Assembly: GCF_016906535.1 (NCBI RefSeq)
Contig: NC_057378.1
Coordinates: forward strand, 682,001-746,000
Length of the DNA: 64,000 nt
From: Rhizoctonia solani
Taxonomy: Eukaryota; Basidiomycota; Agaricomycetes; Cantharellales; Ceratobasidiaceae
Direction: 5' to 3'
Within the stretch, counting starts at the first letter, position 1, and each line of letters begins with the position of its first letter. Below, piece by piece: positions 54,481 to 64,000 of the stretch. Both the position numbers and the translations under genes were made by a program. The notes below the pieces were generated by a model. It searched no databases. It was not told the origin of the DNA and saw nothing but the letters and a program-made list of their open reading frames with translations.

Positions 54481-55090
54481 CAGAACAGCGATTGAGGTGG
54501 CGGGTATGTGAATGGCCGATCGCGCCTGGTCGAGGCGGGTAAACAAAAAAGATACGCCACCCAGGCGTTTCCCCCTCGCTGTTACGTTACATAATGATGT
54601 GGTTGGCTGAATTTACGAGCCACGCGAGCAGGTGGCTTCGATCCAGGAGTGCTTTCAGCATTGAAATCACGCCGAGTAGGCAACTTTTTACAGTCCCAAG
54701 GTGTTTAGTTTAATGCCCGACAGCACATTTAAACTATACAGTACGCTTCAGGACAAGATGCATGCAGCCGCAAGTGAGCGGGTAGATGTGCGTGAGCACT
54801 CAGGCCAGGAACGAGTTGGTTAATTCTCGTAATATTCGCCCACCGAGCTTCCCGACCAACAAGCAGGACTAACGATTCTCACGACAGGGAGCTGTTCAGT
54901 TCCATGTGCACGTATGGGCATCAACAAAGCTCTCACGACCTCAAAAGGTAACAAATATCGATTAATTTATACATATCAATACCAAACAGCAATGACGAAA
55001 AAAAAAAGTAATGTCCGCACTCGAAACATACGTATCATGGATTTAACTCACGAATTGGCATTACCGGTCATTCAGTACGATGAGCCCTTT
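54481..55090. other. spacer, no gene recognised
   Basis: Promoter of TAF11 and 3' end of the short-chain dehydrogenase. A 128-codon plus-strand ORF (54914-55300) runs antisense to the dehydrogenase end and is not supported. Confidence 0.45.
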
Positions 55091-56542
55091 TCACTCTCGA
55101 GTGTGTATTTCCAGCCAATTCCAAAGTTGCTTGCCGACAACGGGGTCTTCGGTATCCGACCGGGGACGATCAACTCGCGCCCAGGGAACAAGATACTTGA
55201 AAGAGCCTTAGTTTCGGGTTTTGAAAAAAAAAAGGGGGGGGGACAGGGGGCTTACCTTGCCGCTCAACTGCAACGCCCCAGGGTCGCTCCCAGCGTATAA
55301 CGAGCTCAAAGCTCCATACGAGCAATCCCATAACATCATCTCCTATTGACCTTATTTAGATAGCAAAGCGAGTGTGAGCAAAGGACGTACGGCAATAATG
55401 GCAATTATGCCGCTTAATCCAACGTGTCGTGTGATCTCGGTGCGGATGTTGCCTGTACCTCGACTCAATTACCGAGTGCATACCAAGTCGGACAACACTT
55501 ACCCGGATTTAGAGATATGGCAATGATATCTTCTGGGTCGTACTGACGGGCCAATTCGTTTGTGAATGCTATAAGCGCCTGGGAAAGTATTGGTAGACAA
55601 ACAGATACAGGAGCGGGGATACCCACCCATTTGCTTTGAGAATACAGTGTCTCCCGACCCATCCTCTCGCGTATGCGGTCCGCATTAGGTGAATTAGGTA
55701 CCAACGAATCATAATCTACTCCGCCCTTGGGTGCAAAAAGATGTTGAAAGCTTGACACCGTAACAATGCGCGCCGGAACCCCTGATATATAATAATGCCA
55801 AATAAGGAACTAGTCAACCGATCCAAAAGAAAACGCACCAGACGTCTTGGAAGTACGCAACAGCATCGGAAGTAACAGAGTAGTGAAAAGGTAATGTCCG
55901 AGCACGTTAGTCCCGAATTGAAGATCGTACCCCTGGGCAGTCTTGGCTTCAAGAGGTGGCCCCAAAACGCCCCTGATGTGTTTCGTCAGCCAAGTTTCTC
56001 CGTGTACCTCTCCGCCTGTCCCTTTCCCCCACAAAATACATACCCGTTGTTAATCAAACAGTAGATCTCCGTTTCTTTTCTGTTGCCAGTCAACCAAATG
56101 CCCACAAGGTGTCAAGAATAGGACTAACCTTGTCAGTTCTCGGGCAGCCTCCCTTACACTATCCAGATTTGCCAAGTCAAGCGACAGGACTTCAGTATAC
56201 TTGCCGGTTAATTGGTGAAGCTGCTCGAGTGCATCTTGCCCGCGTTTAGGACAACGAGTGCACAGGTAGACTTTTGCATTTTTAGATAGGAGAGCCTATT
56301 GTAGAGGTTAACAAGGAATATAGGCGGGAGGGTGCATGCATTCTGGCGACTGACCTTGCAAGTCTCGAAACCAATGCCGGTATTTCCCCTGAGATATAAC
56401 TCAGATAATAGCACCTATAGGAGACAGAGTCTACTCACCCAGTAACGACAAAGACTTTCCCATCCAAATCTGGTGCATCGTTTACACTCCATTTGGGAGC
56501 CTGGGGGAAGTTCTGCTCGAGGATACTAGAAACGGTGCCCAT
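55091..56542 (-). CDS. short-chain dehydrogenase/reductase (retinol dehydrogenase-like)
   Basis: An NAD(P)-dependent oxidoreductase. It starts [20 protein letters not shown]. The nucleotide-binding motif [17 protein letters not shown] is split by an intron. Then come [18 protein letters not shown] sequence, [55 protein letters not shown] and the catalytic [11 protein letters not shown] (Tyr and Lys), followed by [15 protein letters not shown]. The C-terminus needs three more exons: [37 protein letters not shown] and [20 protein letters not shown], ending WLEIHTRE with TGA at 55091-55093. The last intron contains long C and A/T homopolymers (55228-55246). Relatives act on retinoid- or steroid-like carbonyls; the substrate is unknown. 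Confidence 0.87.
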
Positions 56543-57127
56543 TTGAGTTCAAGCTGTCGTCTGCCGGTAGATAAAAAGAGGGGAATATAAAAGAAGGATA
56601 GCACATATGTAATTCAGCCTGGCTCCTCATATATATACTTTGGTGTCGGGGAGTCCGTGTGCCCGTCTTGGAAGGGTTGAAATCCTTACAAAAACAAATT
56701 GCGCGTCGTGATGGTGGTGGCACATCCTTGAGGTGTCGAGGCTTCCCTGGATCAATGCTATTGGCAGTTATGTATAGTCCCATCACGTCACGCCTGGACG
56801 CGCCCCTGTGAATACGTAGTCAGCTGTTAGGTTGTCCCATGCGTGTACTCGCGTTCCAGCGGGCTACACTAACTAAATACAGACTACGCTCCATTTTCAA
56901 CCCCGGGAAGCCTAAATCCAGCATTAGGTACCAAACGAGACCGCGATTTACTTGTCGCTTAGCAGCGTACGGCCTAGATCTTTTTTTTTAAAAAAAATCT
57001 ACGCTGTCCTTGGTATCAATATGTCTATGCCTTTCCAAACATAAAACCCGAATTAAACCAGAACACAATTACATCTATACCACATCAAAGTATAACATAC
57101 ATATGCACGCCCAAGAAATAACCACTC
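56543..57127. other. intergenic region with promoter and a poly-T/A palindrome
   Basis: A TATA-like run (TATATATA on the minus strand at about 56629-56637) lies roughly 90 bp before the dehydrogenase start. An almost perfect palindrome of T and A runs flanked by AGATC/ATCT occupies 56976-57000. No gene is seen. Confidence 0.5.
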
Positions 57128-59123
57128 TCAATTAGACTTGTCCGCCTGCAACTCGGCATTGATTGAGAACCCAAGCCGTCTTTGCGTCTTGATTGCTTTT
57201 CGGCCTCCCGTTTGCCTAAACCCGAGAAATCAGTGCCTAGCCCCTGGACCTATCCGGGAAAACAACTTCTGGACTCACCTCTGTTCTTGACATACAAACG
57301 CGCCAGGTGCGCCCATCCAATCGTCCAAGACGTACCTCGAATTCTTGTCATGCTCATGTTTGGGCATTCCGGCTTCGTTTTCTTCTTCTCCGAACAAATC
57401 AGCAGCAAGTTTGGTATGGCTGACTCCTGCGTATGTCGTTACGCATCGAGGGTTAATCAAGATCCTCGCAGGCTGAAATACTGAGTTGGGAATCGAGGGC
57501 GGAGGGATATGCACTCGGGGTGGGGAAGGCCCCGAGAGGGCGTCATAGTCCGATCCAGTATCTGAATCAGAGTCCGACTCAGGGTTTGCTTTTTCGGGGC
57601 GACCTGGGGGTGGAGGAGGGGCTTTGTCGTCTTTAGGTTTCTCTTCAGCCTTATTGTCCTTGGGTTTCTCGTCGTCCTTTTTGGGCTCTTCGACTTGCCG
57701 TTTTGCAGGAGCGTTGCGTCCCGAAGTATCCTTATCTTCCACAGGATATACTTCCTTGCCTTTATCTCCTCCACCGCCCTCTTTCGCAGCCGAAGCCCAC
57801 AAATCACGACAGAACCAGCTCTGGCTCGAATCCATGCAAGGGCCTTCGGGGTCCCAAACGGGTGCACTCTCTGAAGTCGAGAGATTGTGGAAGTTCATTG
57901 AGCTACGATAGGAAATACCACGGTAATAGGATTGGACAGGGTCGACGATATGGGTTCCGGATTCACAGCAAAAAACTTGGAATGGCAAGTGGGCTGCATA
58001 ACGTTTCGCGCCGAGTGCATCTCGTGGGGGACCGGAAGCGGACGAGGCCGAAGACTTGGACTGGCGGAACTGGTCCCCATCCATGTCGCGTGTTCTCCAT
58101 CTGGAGCAGGTATTAGACTAAAGCTATTCAATGGAAAAAGGGGGTCTCACCGATCCGAGAAAATGAAAAATCCATTGTGCTCCGCCCAATCCATACCACA
58201 CACCATGGCCGCATTGTTCGCCTGACTGACTTTAATCGTTTCGAAAATATCATTCGGACACGTGAATCCCTTGAGCCAAACGACACGATGGAAAGTAATC
58301 CTTCGTTTTTCGTATAATTCTTGAAGAGGCTCGAGAGCAAGGTTCCGAGTATAGGCCTCCTCAAGTGGGTAATAAGCGGCCGCGGGATCATGGGTCATAG
58401 GCGGAACAGTTCTGATTCTAAATGGCACGCCGGTTAGATAAGAACGGCCTCGGCCAGGTCCATAAGTGTCGTAGTCGAATCTGTGCTCCCGTAGTCGAGC
58501 ATACTAACAAATAAACTTTGAGGACCTAGTCGACGAGCCATTTGCACAATAACAGCGAGCTGGTCGACGAGGAAGTGGTCTGCGCTGTGAATAACGATGG
58601 CAATATAGTACCTATATCCTTGACGCGCGAGTTCCTCATAGTTATCTTCGCCTTCGCGTTTGTTTTGTCCAAATGGACGAATGAGGGTTGGGCATGCTGC
58701 TGCTACCCATCCATTTAGAGAAAGCAGATCGTCAATTGCCGTACGGACCAGCTGATCGTCTGCTTGCGCTGTTTGAGATCCGGTAATACTACGAAAATCA
58801 ATGTAAAATCATCAGAAAATAATGATATATGGTACTCACAACGGCAACTGGAACCTCTGCCAGAAATCCAAGGCCCCGTTATGAACCCACTCGCTGAGCA
58901 AATCGGGACGTTCGTCGCGTCCAATACGCGCTTGCAGAAACTTGTGTTTCCGCACGTCAAGAGTCCGGTCGGCGTTTGTGACTCGGTCGAGGACATTGTG
59001 TGCGGTGATTTCGTGGGGTGCGGTGCGAGGTCCGGAGAAGAAAAGACTATGCAAGACGTAGATCGCTGCCCCGCCTAGAAGCAAGCGCGTCACGAACCCC
59101 CGCCGGGGAAGGGACATGGCCAT
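57128..59123 (-). CDS. CAP59/CMT1-family mannosyltransferase (GT69)
   Basis: Related to cryptococcal CAP59 and alpha-1,3-mannosyltransferase CMT1, type II Golgi enzymes. The N-terminus MAMSLPRRGFVTRLLLGGAA gives a short cytoplasmic tail and membrane anchor. Next are LDFWQRFQLPL, QGYRYYIAIVIHSADHFLVD, LFVSMLDYGSTDSTT (family donor-site region), RITFHRVVWLKGFTCPNDIF, MVCGMDWAEHNGFFIFSDRW, FCCESGTHIVDPVQSYYRGI and NPRCVTTYAGVSHTKLAADL. A Lys/Asp/Pro-rich insertion of about 90 residues (for example DEKPKDNKAEEKPKDDKAPP) sits before the last conserved block. A GTGAGT donor right after CQEQR shows that the apparent stop at 57275 is intronic; the last exon gives QTGGRKAIKTQRRLGFSINA and TGA at 57128-57130. 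Intact frame. Confidence 0.88.
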
Positions 59124-60672
59124 CTCGATAGGATACGTAAACCGTAGAGTTTTGCGAGATTAGTCTGTGTATACACGTTGGGTAGCTGTTAGCCAAGAGT
59201 AGAAAAAGTAAACCCCCCACCACTCACGATAAGTTTTACTAATTTTAAGTTGTTAGTAGAATGGACAATTATATATAACAGAAGAAAGCTTGGTCGAGGC
59301 CAACTTTTTTACCCAGGATCGCTGCAAACGTGAAGGATGCGACAACAGGGTAGTTGACGTGCGCGTCAGGCTCTAGCGAGGCCTCCCTCCGGTTAATTTC
59401 ATTTCAAATCGGCATTCTAGATGGCCAACTGTAGTAATTATAAGTATTCAAGTCATTCAACGCTTATAATCGCGTAAACATCCTACGTGCAATCCTTAGA
59501 TTTTTATCTAATTCTTCAGCTTAATTCAGCTTAAGCTGAATCAATCCAAGGCCGTTCGGCTTGAGTTCCATTTCTTCCATAGTCATTGACCCGAATGCGA
59601 TACAAGTTATCTCTGTGTCTTGCAATTCGTGAATAATGCTGCATGTTCCCCGGTGTTATTGATACAGCAATGAGTCAAGGAGAAAAGTAAGGTCCTGGGC
59701 TTTGATATGTACCGAAACCCATCTGAGGTGACTGGTCCCGCAGGATACGAGTCATCTCACTGAGCATGACGTTAAAACATAGTACCAGTTGACAATACCA
59801 TGATGAACAAATACAGAAAGCATATGACTGAATGGATAATTCGTACCGGGTTTTAGAGCGTAACTATTTGATAGCTTCGCCAGAGAAATTTCCAGAGCTC
59901 GAGAGTTTGCTGACTTGGATATTACGTTTGATAGGTCGCAAGAAACCAATGCAGAGGCCCAAGAACCATCACGAAGCAAGCGTATCCAAAAGCGAGCTGC
60001 TGAAGAATCGGGTGGAAAGTTTACTCAAGGAGTACTGTACCGTATGCCTTTCTTGCTAATAAACTGAGCACATTCAGTGTTCGGCATCTGTAGCATGATG
60101 GGTGTATGTGGAATTCAATACGAATTTGCCGTAAGAAGTATTCGATACATTGAACGATTCATAATACCATTCATATACGTTTATTATGTATATCACTTAG
60201 AGTTAGTACCGATGATTGTTTCCCCAGAACGATTTCAGCAAGCCTCTCACCCTTTTGAATCCCCAACGCCTACAATACCCTTAAACGTAACCGTATTGGG
60301 AACAAAAAGATGATGTCGACTTAATCCAATTTGTTATCCAGTCGTTGTCTTGATCGATTAGCAGGATCGTGTTTTGTTCCAGTTTGAGAAGTCCAACATG
60401 TCAGAGTTTGTTTTTGCATTATCCATTCTTGCTTCATAGCTGGGAATATCCTATGCTCAACATTGCAATTTAAGAATGGAGTTTACTCCGTCGTCCTATT
60501 ATCCGTCATTAGGCGGCTTTCCGTTTACTAGCAATACTCCCTCTTTCTCCTTACACAACCCCTTCTCGCTACTATGCTTATATGCACACATTCCAAAATC
60601 TAAAGAAGCCAATAAGGAAACCAAAATTACTTAAAAATTGAGCATATAGTAGCAAAACCTGGCTGGAGGCAA
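59124..60672. other. intergenic, no protein gene recognised
   Basis: Promoter of the mannosyltransferase at the left. ORFs at 59752-60313 are short and show no recognisable family. The repeated AGCTTAATTC at about 59518-59530 is a local duplication. Confidence 0.45.
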
Positions 60673-60802
60673 GCCTCAGTGGTCTAGTAGTATGATTCGC
60701 CCTTCGGGATCTATCCCGTAAGCATTATGTGAACCAACCTACATAATATAGAGCTTACTTAAACAATGGGTGAGGCCCTGGGTTCAATTCCCAGCTGGGG
60801 CC
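60673..60802 (+). tRNA. tRNA-Pro (anticodon CGG) with a 58-nt intron
   Basis: The acceptor stem pairs GCCTCAG (60673-60679) with CTGGGGC (60795-60801), discriminator C at 60802. The D arm contains TGGTCTAGTAGTATGA (A box). The anticodon stem CGCCC pairs with GGGTG; loop TT-CGG-G gives anticodon CGG (60705-60707). An intron runs from 60709 to 60766 directly after G37, the canonical position. The T arm is CTGGG-TTCAATT-CCCAG (B box). A 58-nt intron is long for a nuclear tRNA and can itself form a stem (ATTATGT with ACATAAT). Confidence 0.88.
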
Positions 60803-60806
60803 TTCC

Positions 60807-60811
60807 TTTTT
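60807..60811 (+). terminator. RNA polymerase III terminator
   Basis: A run of five T residues starts five bases after the tRNA end, as expected for polymerase III. Confidence 0.7.
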
Positions 60812-61382
60812 GGGTGATCTGAATGGCTGGTTTTGGAGCCTGGAACATGAAAACCTCGGCTAGAGGAGAAAGTCATAGTTTTCAATAATTTCACCCCGGC
60901 CTTTACTTACCACTCTCACTCTCATTCCTTCTTAGAATCTCAACAGTTTACCCAAGCCAATGTTCTATCCTGCTGCTCTGGGTCTAAGCCCTCGTGCTTC
61001 AGAGAGGCAAAAGGTGTCCTAGAATACAGCGCATATATGCGCAGGATATGCCGGGCTAATGCAACTCAGCCATGGATTCAGTGAGATCTCAAGACCAGAC
61101 TACATCTAATTATACATTAAATACTGGCCCGAGGGCCCCTCTTATCAGCATGCCTTATCATGGCCAGGGGAATCAAACATGATACCCCCAGGTATTGTCT
61201 ACTGGGGCCGGTCGTTGAGTATGTACATCGCCAGCTTAGTGTATGCGCGTAGCCAGGTGACATCTATATCATAATTTCGATACATTTTAATAGAATTATC
61301 GTCAACCATAATATTAAAATGAAAGAATAAGGGGATCGGCGAGGAAGCCACAGTCCAAAAATAGATAATTATAAATCGGTCC
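60812..61382. other. intergenic, no gene recognised
   Basis: Between the tRNA and the 3' end of the Rua1-domain gene. Only short ORFs are seen. Confidence 0.5.
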
Positions 61383-63953
61383 CTAGTAATCTGAAAGTTC
61401 AATATCATCCTCCGCGCTCAAGTCTGTGAGATTAGAATCTGAATCCGTCGAGTATTCTTGATCTTCCACACCCTCAGTTATATCCTTTGCCCCTTCCATC
61501 GGAGTGGTTCGAGAATTTGACGGTCTGCTGATCTCTTCAACCTCGCACTCCGACTTTGATTTAAGTTCTTGGCGCTCAGAGCATATTTCCTTTATCGATC
61601 CCTCGTTTTTGGAGAGTGATTCGTACTCTCGCAACCTAAGGTACACACTATCTTCGATATATGGGTCCTCATCACCAGCAAGTTGGCTTGTTCCGTGACA
61701 TGATGCGGCGTGTTTCCACCTGCATATACCAAGTTCAGCCAAGGGATACAATCGCACAAAAATGATACTGACCAAAACATCTCGGGAACCTTGAATTTAA
61801 ATGCTGGTCAGTACTACAAAAAAGTCACAGAGTTGGAATACTTGCCTTGATATCCTTTGCCAAGAAACTTTCGATAGGAACCCACTTGCTGCATACATGA
61901 CACTGGCCTTCTTCAATCACTTCCTTTTCACGAGCTTTGGACTTGGACGGTCGATGAGACTGTTGTCGAAAGGCAATAGGCGGTGAGAATGGGAATCCTG
62001 TCTTTGGTGAAAGCCCTGTTCGAGTCTTAGTCCCTAGTGGCCAAAACTCTAACGAAGAACACACCATGAAAATTCTGCATATGATAGTCTGATAGAGTTT
62101 GGCTCAGAGTCTATGCGACAATAGCTACATGACTCACTGTATTGAGATATCTACATGGCTAAAATCAGCTCGGTAGTGCTGTCCAGCCCCAAGTAGACAT
62201 ACCTTGGTGTTGAGTAAGACAACCTTGCCTGCTCCCCCACGCCAAACAGGCTCCACACATATCGGACAAACACCCAACTTTCCATTGCCCGAGCCACGCA
62301 CGAACCGGGGATTATAGAGATTGAAATGCGCTGCCGAGTTGGGAACCAAACCAGGCATACTAGGCATCGCAGCCCTACCGGACACCGCCCTATCAAAAAT
62401 ATGAAGCAATCTATCCTATGGGTTTAGGTATGACTTACCGGTCACCCAATACGAACTTTCTGACCGAGTCCCCCTCTGCAAAGTACGCGGATACGGGGAA
62501 TCGACGATACCATTTTGGATACCCTTCGTGAATTGGGAGACTTTCTGGGAAATTCCGACGTATAAATTCGCCGTCTGGGCGATAAACTAACATTTTATTG
62601 GGTCGTGGGAGTAAATCGGCAGGGACTTGGTGTTTCGCTGAATCCCCAGTAAAATATAATGTTCCTAATCAGGCAACTATTAAAACTGCTTACTAGACAC
62701 GTGATGATCCTCCTCAGACTCTCCTTCCTTTCCAGCCTCGTGGGGTTGACTTTTACGAGACCTCCTTTTCGCCATGGTAGCTCCTAGAGGGATATGAAGA
62801 GCGCCATTGCTCCAATTTGTATCCATTGCCCCCTCTGATAGAACATTGGCTGCTTGATTTGGAGCTTGCCCATGGACGTTATGCTTGTTCCTGCTATTTT
62901 CTTGGCTGGGCCATTTAAACGACTCGGGGAGAGATTCTTCAGCCGGTTTTGATCCACCTCTTATGCGAGAGCTAGTGCGTCTGGGGACCATGATGTTGGC
63001 TCTTAGTACCTCGTTCGGTCTGACCTTGCTGGTCGCCTCAGCGACTTGTTTCTGGTTGGCTACCTGGCAATCTCCAGACGATGCGAGAGAGAGGGGCAGC
63101 AACAGCACGGGACTGTGATCTTGTAGCCCTTCCGGATCCAAAATCGTTGCGGAAATTGTCCTTAGGCCCGACGTTTAGTCCATCGTTACTATGAGAAAGA
63201 CGAGCCTCAGGTAGACTTACAATCGAACCTACTTTCCTGTTAGTCGCCTCCTTGTCTTTGCCTGGCATCTTGAGTCTCTTTGAAGCCGTTTCATCACGGC
63301 TATTCTCTTCATGAACGCGTTTGGATCTGGAATTCGTGCCGTTTGGATGCTCGCCACTCGCCACTGGCTGACCTTGGCCTACAAGTGAGCCTGGAGACAA
63401 GGACTCAGCCTCCTCATTCCCATCCGACGAAGAAGGGACGGGAAAGGATGGGATCGTTAATGAGCTCGGGTTGACAGCTATAAAGATAGGTTAGTTCACG
63501 TTCCTCAGCCCGATAAAAATTAGGTCTACCTCGTAGCAGTCCAATTTTTTCTTGGAGACCAGCACCTCCAAAATCAGATGCTTCTTCCCCATCTTGGATG
63601 TCGTCTTGGTCATCGTCCCAACTTTCAGCATAGGGAACTTCTTCTTGGTTTTGTTGGTCGACTTGGTGGGCATAACTAAATTCGGGCAAATCTTTATCCC
63701 CAATCGAATCGTACTTGATCATTGGAGATGGCATATCGTATCTCGACGCCAACCGACTCCGTGTCGCTCTACCTTGGCCATGAATCGAATGCATAATAGT
63801 TGGCGAATCAATAATGTCTGGTGAAGGAAATAGGGTGGTATGAGCCGGAGTCGGTAGAATGCTCGCCGTAGAGGGTGTGTCGAATGACGAGGTTAAGCGT
63901 GGGGCCGGGAAAAAGGTCCGAGCTGTTGTACTTGGGTTTGTGTAGCTGATCAT
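61383..63953 (-). CDS. Rua1 C-terminal-domain transcription regulator
   Basis: Ustilago Rua1 is a regulator whose C-terminal domain is a zinc-binding unit. Here the N-terminal half is disordered (start MISYTNPSTTARTFFPAPRL; later RATRSRLASRYDMPSPM and a Ser/Lys-rich region with basic patches such as NSRSKRV and AKRRSRK). The domain follows: IRRNFPESLPIHEGYPKWYR, KLGVCPICVEPVWRG, HMQNFHG, TGFPFSPPIAFRQQ, EGQCHVCSKWVPIESFLAKD and VPEMFWWKHAASCHG. The ordered Cys/Cys, His/His pattern and the two short Cys-x2-Cys motifs fit the family. An acidic Ser/Asp tail ends DDIELSDY at 61383. The start at 63953 lies 47 bp from the window edge, so an upstream exon cannot be excluded. Confidence 0.82.
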
Positions 63954-64000
63954 GCTAATGGGGTGATTTTCCGCTGTCGATATCGATGGAGTTGATAGGT

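Noticed and set aside
54914..55300. Plus-strand ORF of 128 codons
   Set aside because: Overlaps the well-supported last exons of the short-chain dehydrogenase in antisense.
56976..57000. T-run/A-run palindrome considered as a terminator or hairpin
   Set aside because: Simple homopolymer palindrome in a spacer; no adjacent RNA gene to terminate.
61120..61200. Minus-strand GTTTGATTCCCC resembling a tRNA B box
   Set aside because: No acceptor, D or anticodon stem could be built around it.

Overview
This is a nuclear segment from a filamentous basidiomycete, most likely an Agaricomycete close to Rhizoctonia/Ceratobasidium. The taxon is inferred from gene style and was not tested. Genes carry many short (about 45-70 nt) GT..AG introns, spacing is compact, and the genes present are typical of such fungi: CAP59-type mannosyltransferase, Rua1-type regulator, Egh16-like secreted protein, exo-beta-1,3-glucanase. 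There is no operon structure.

Left part (1-23.4 kb). 1-1.76 kb is empty. Glycogen synthase follows on the minus strand. Next comes a broken MYST histone acetyltransferase (6.2-9.3 kb) containing a tandem 0.2-kb repeat, then an unknown low-complexity protein, proteasome beta-2, a membrane-anchored cupin, ornithine carbamoyltransferase, a p24 cargo receptor, an F-box-like protein divergent from an aldehyde dehydrogenase, and a Ser/Thr-rich single-pass membrane protein. These are mostly housekeeping genes.

Middle part (24.4-45.1 kb). This is an accessory, secretion-rich stretch: an Egh16-like secreted protein, two tandem secreted amidases, a secreted GH5-type glucan 1,3-beta-glucosidase, a 750-bp MITE-like element with 17-bp terminal inverted repeats and TA target duplication, a small unknown protein, a frame-broken EamA transporter, a large inverted repeat whose right arm holds a two-repeat cysteine-rich secreted protein gene and whose left arm holds a deleted copy of it, and a third amidase.

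Right part (46.5-64 kb). Housekeeping and regulatory genes return, mainly on the minus strand: beta-tubulin, an SFP1-like zinc-finger factor, an F-box protein, TAF11, a short-chain dehydrogenase, a GT69 mannosyltransferase, an intron-containing tRNA-Pro(CGG) on the plus strand, and a Rua1-C-domain regulator at the window edge.

Many conserved genes show single-base frame breaks that no intron repairs (ornithine carbamoyltransferase, beta-tubulin twice, third amidase, MYST acetyltransferase, EamA transporter). Because beta-tubulin is affected, consensus indel errors are the leading explanation, and pseudogene calls here should be read with that in mind.
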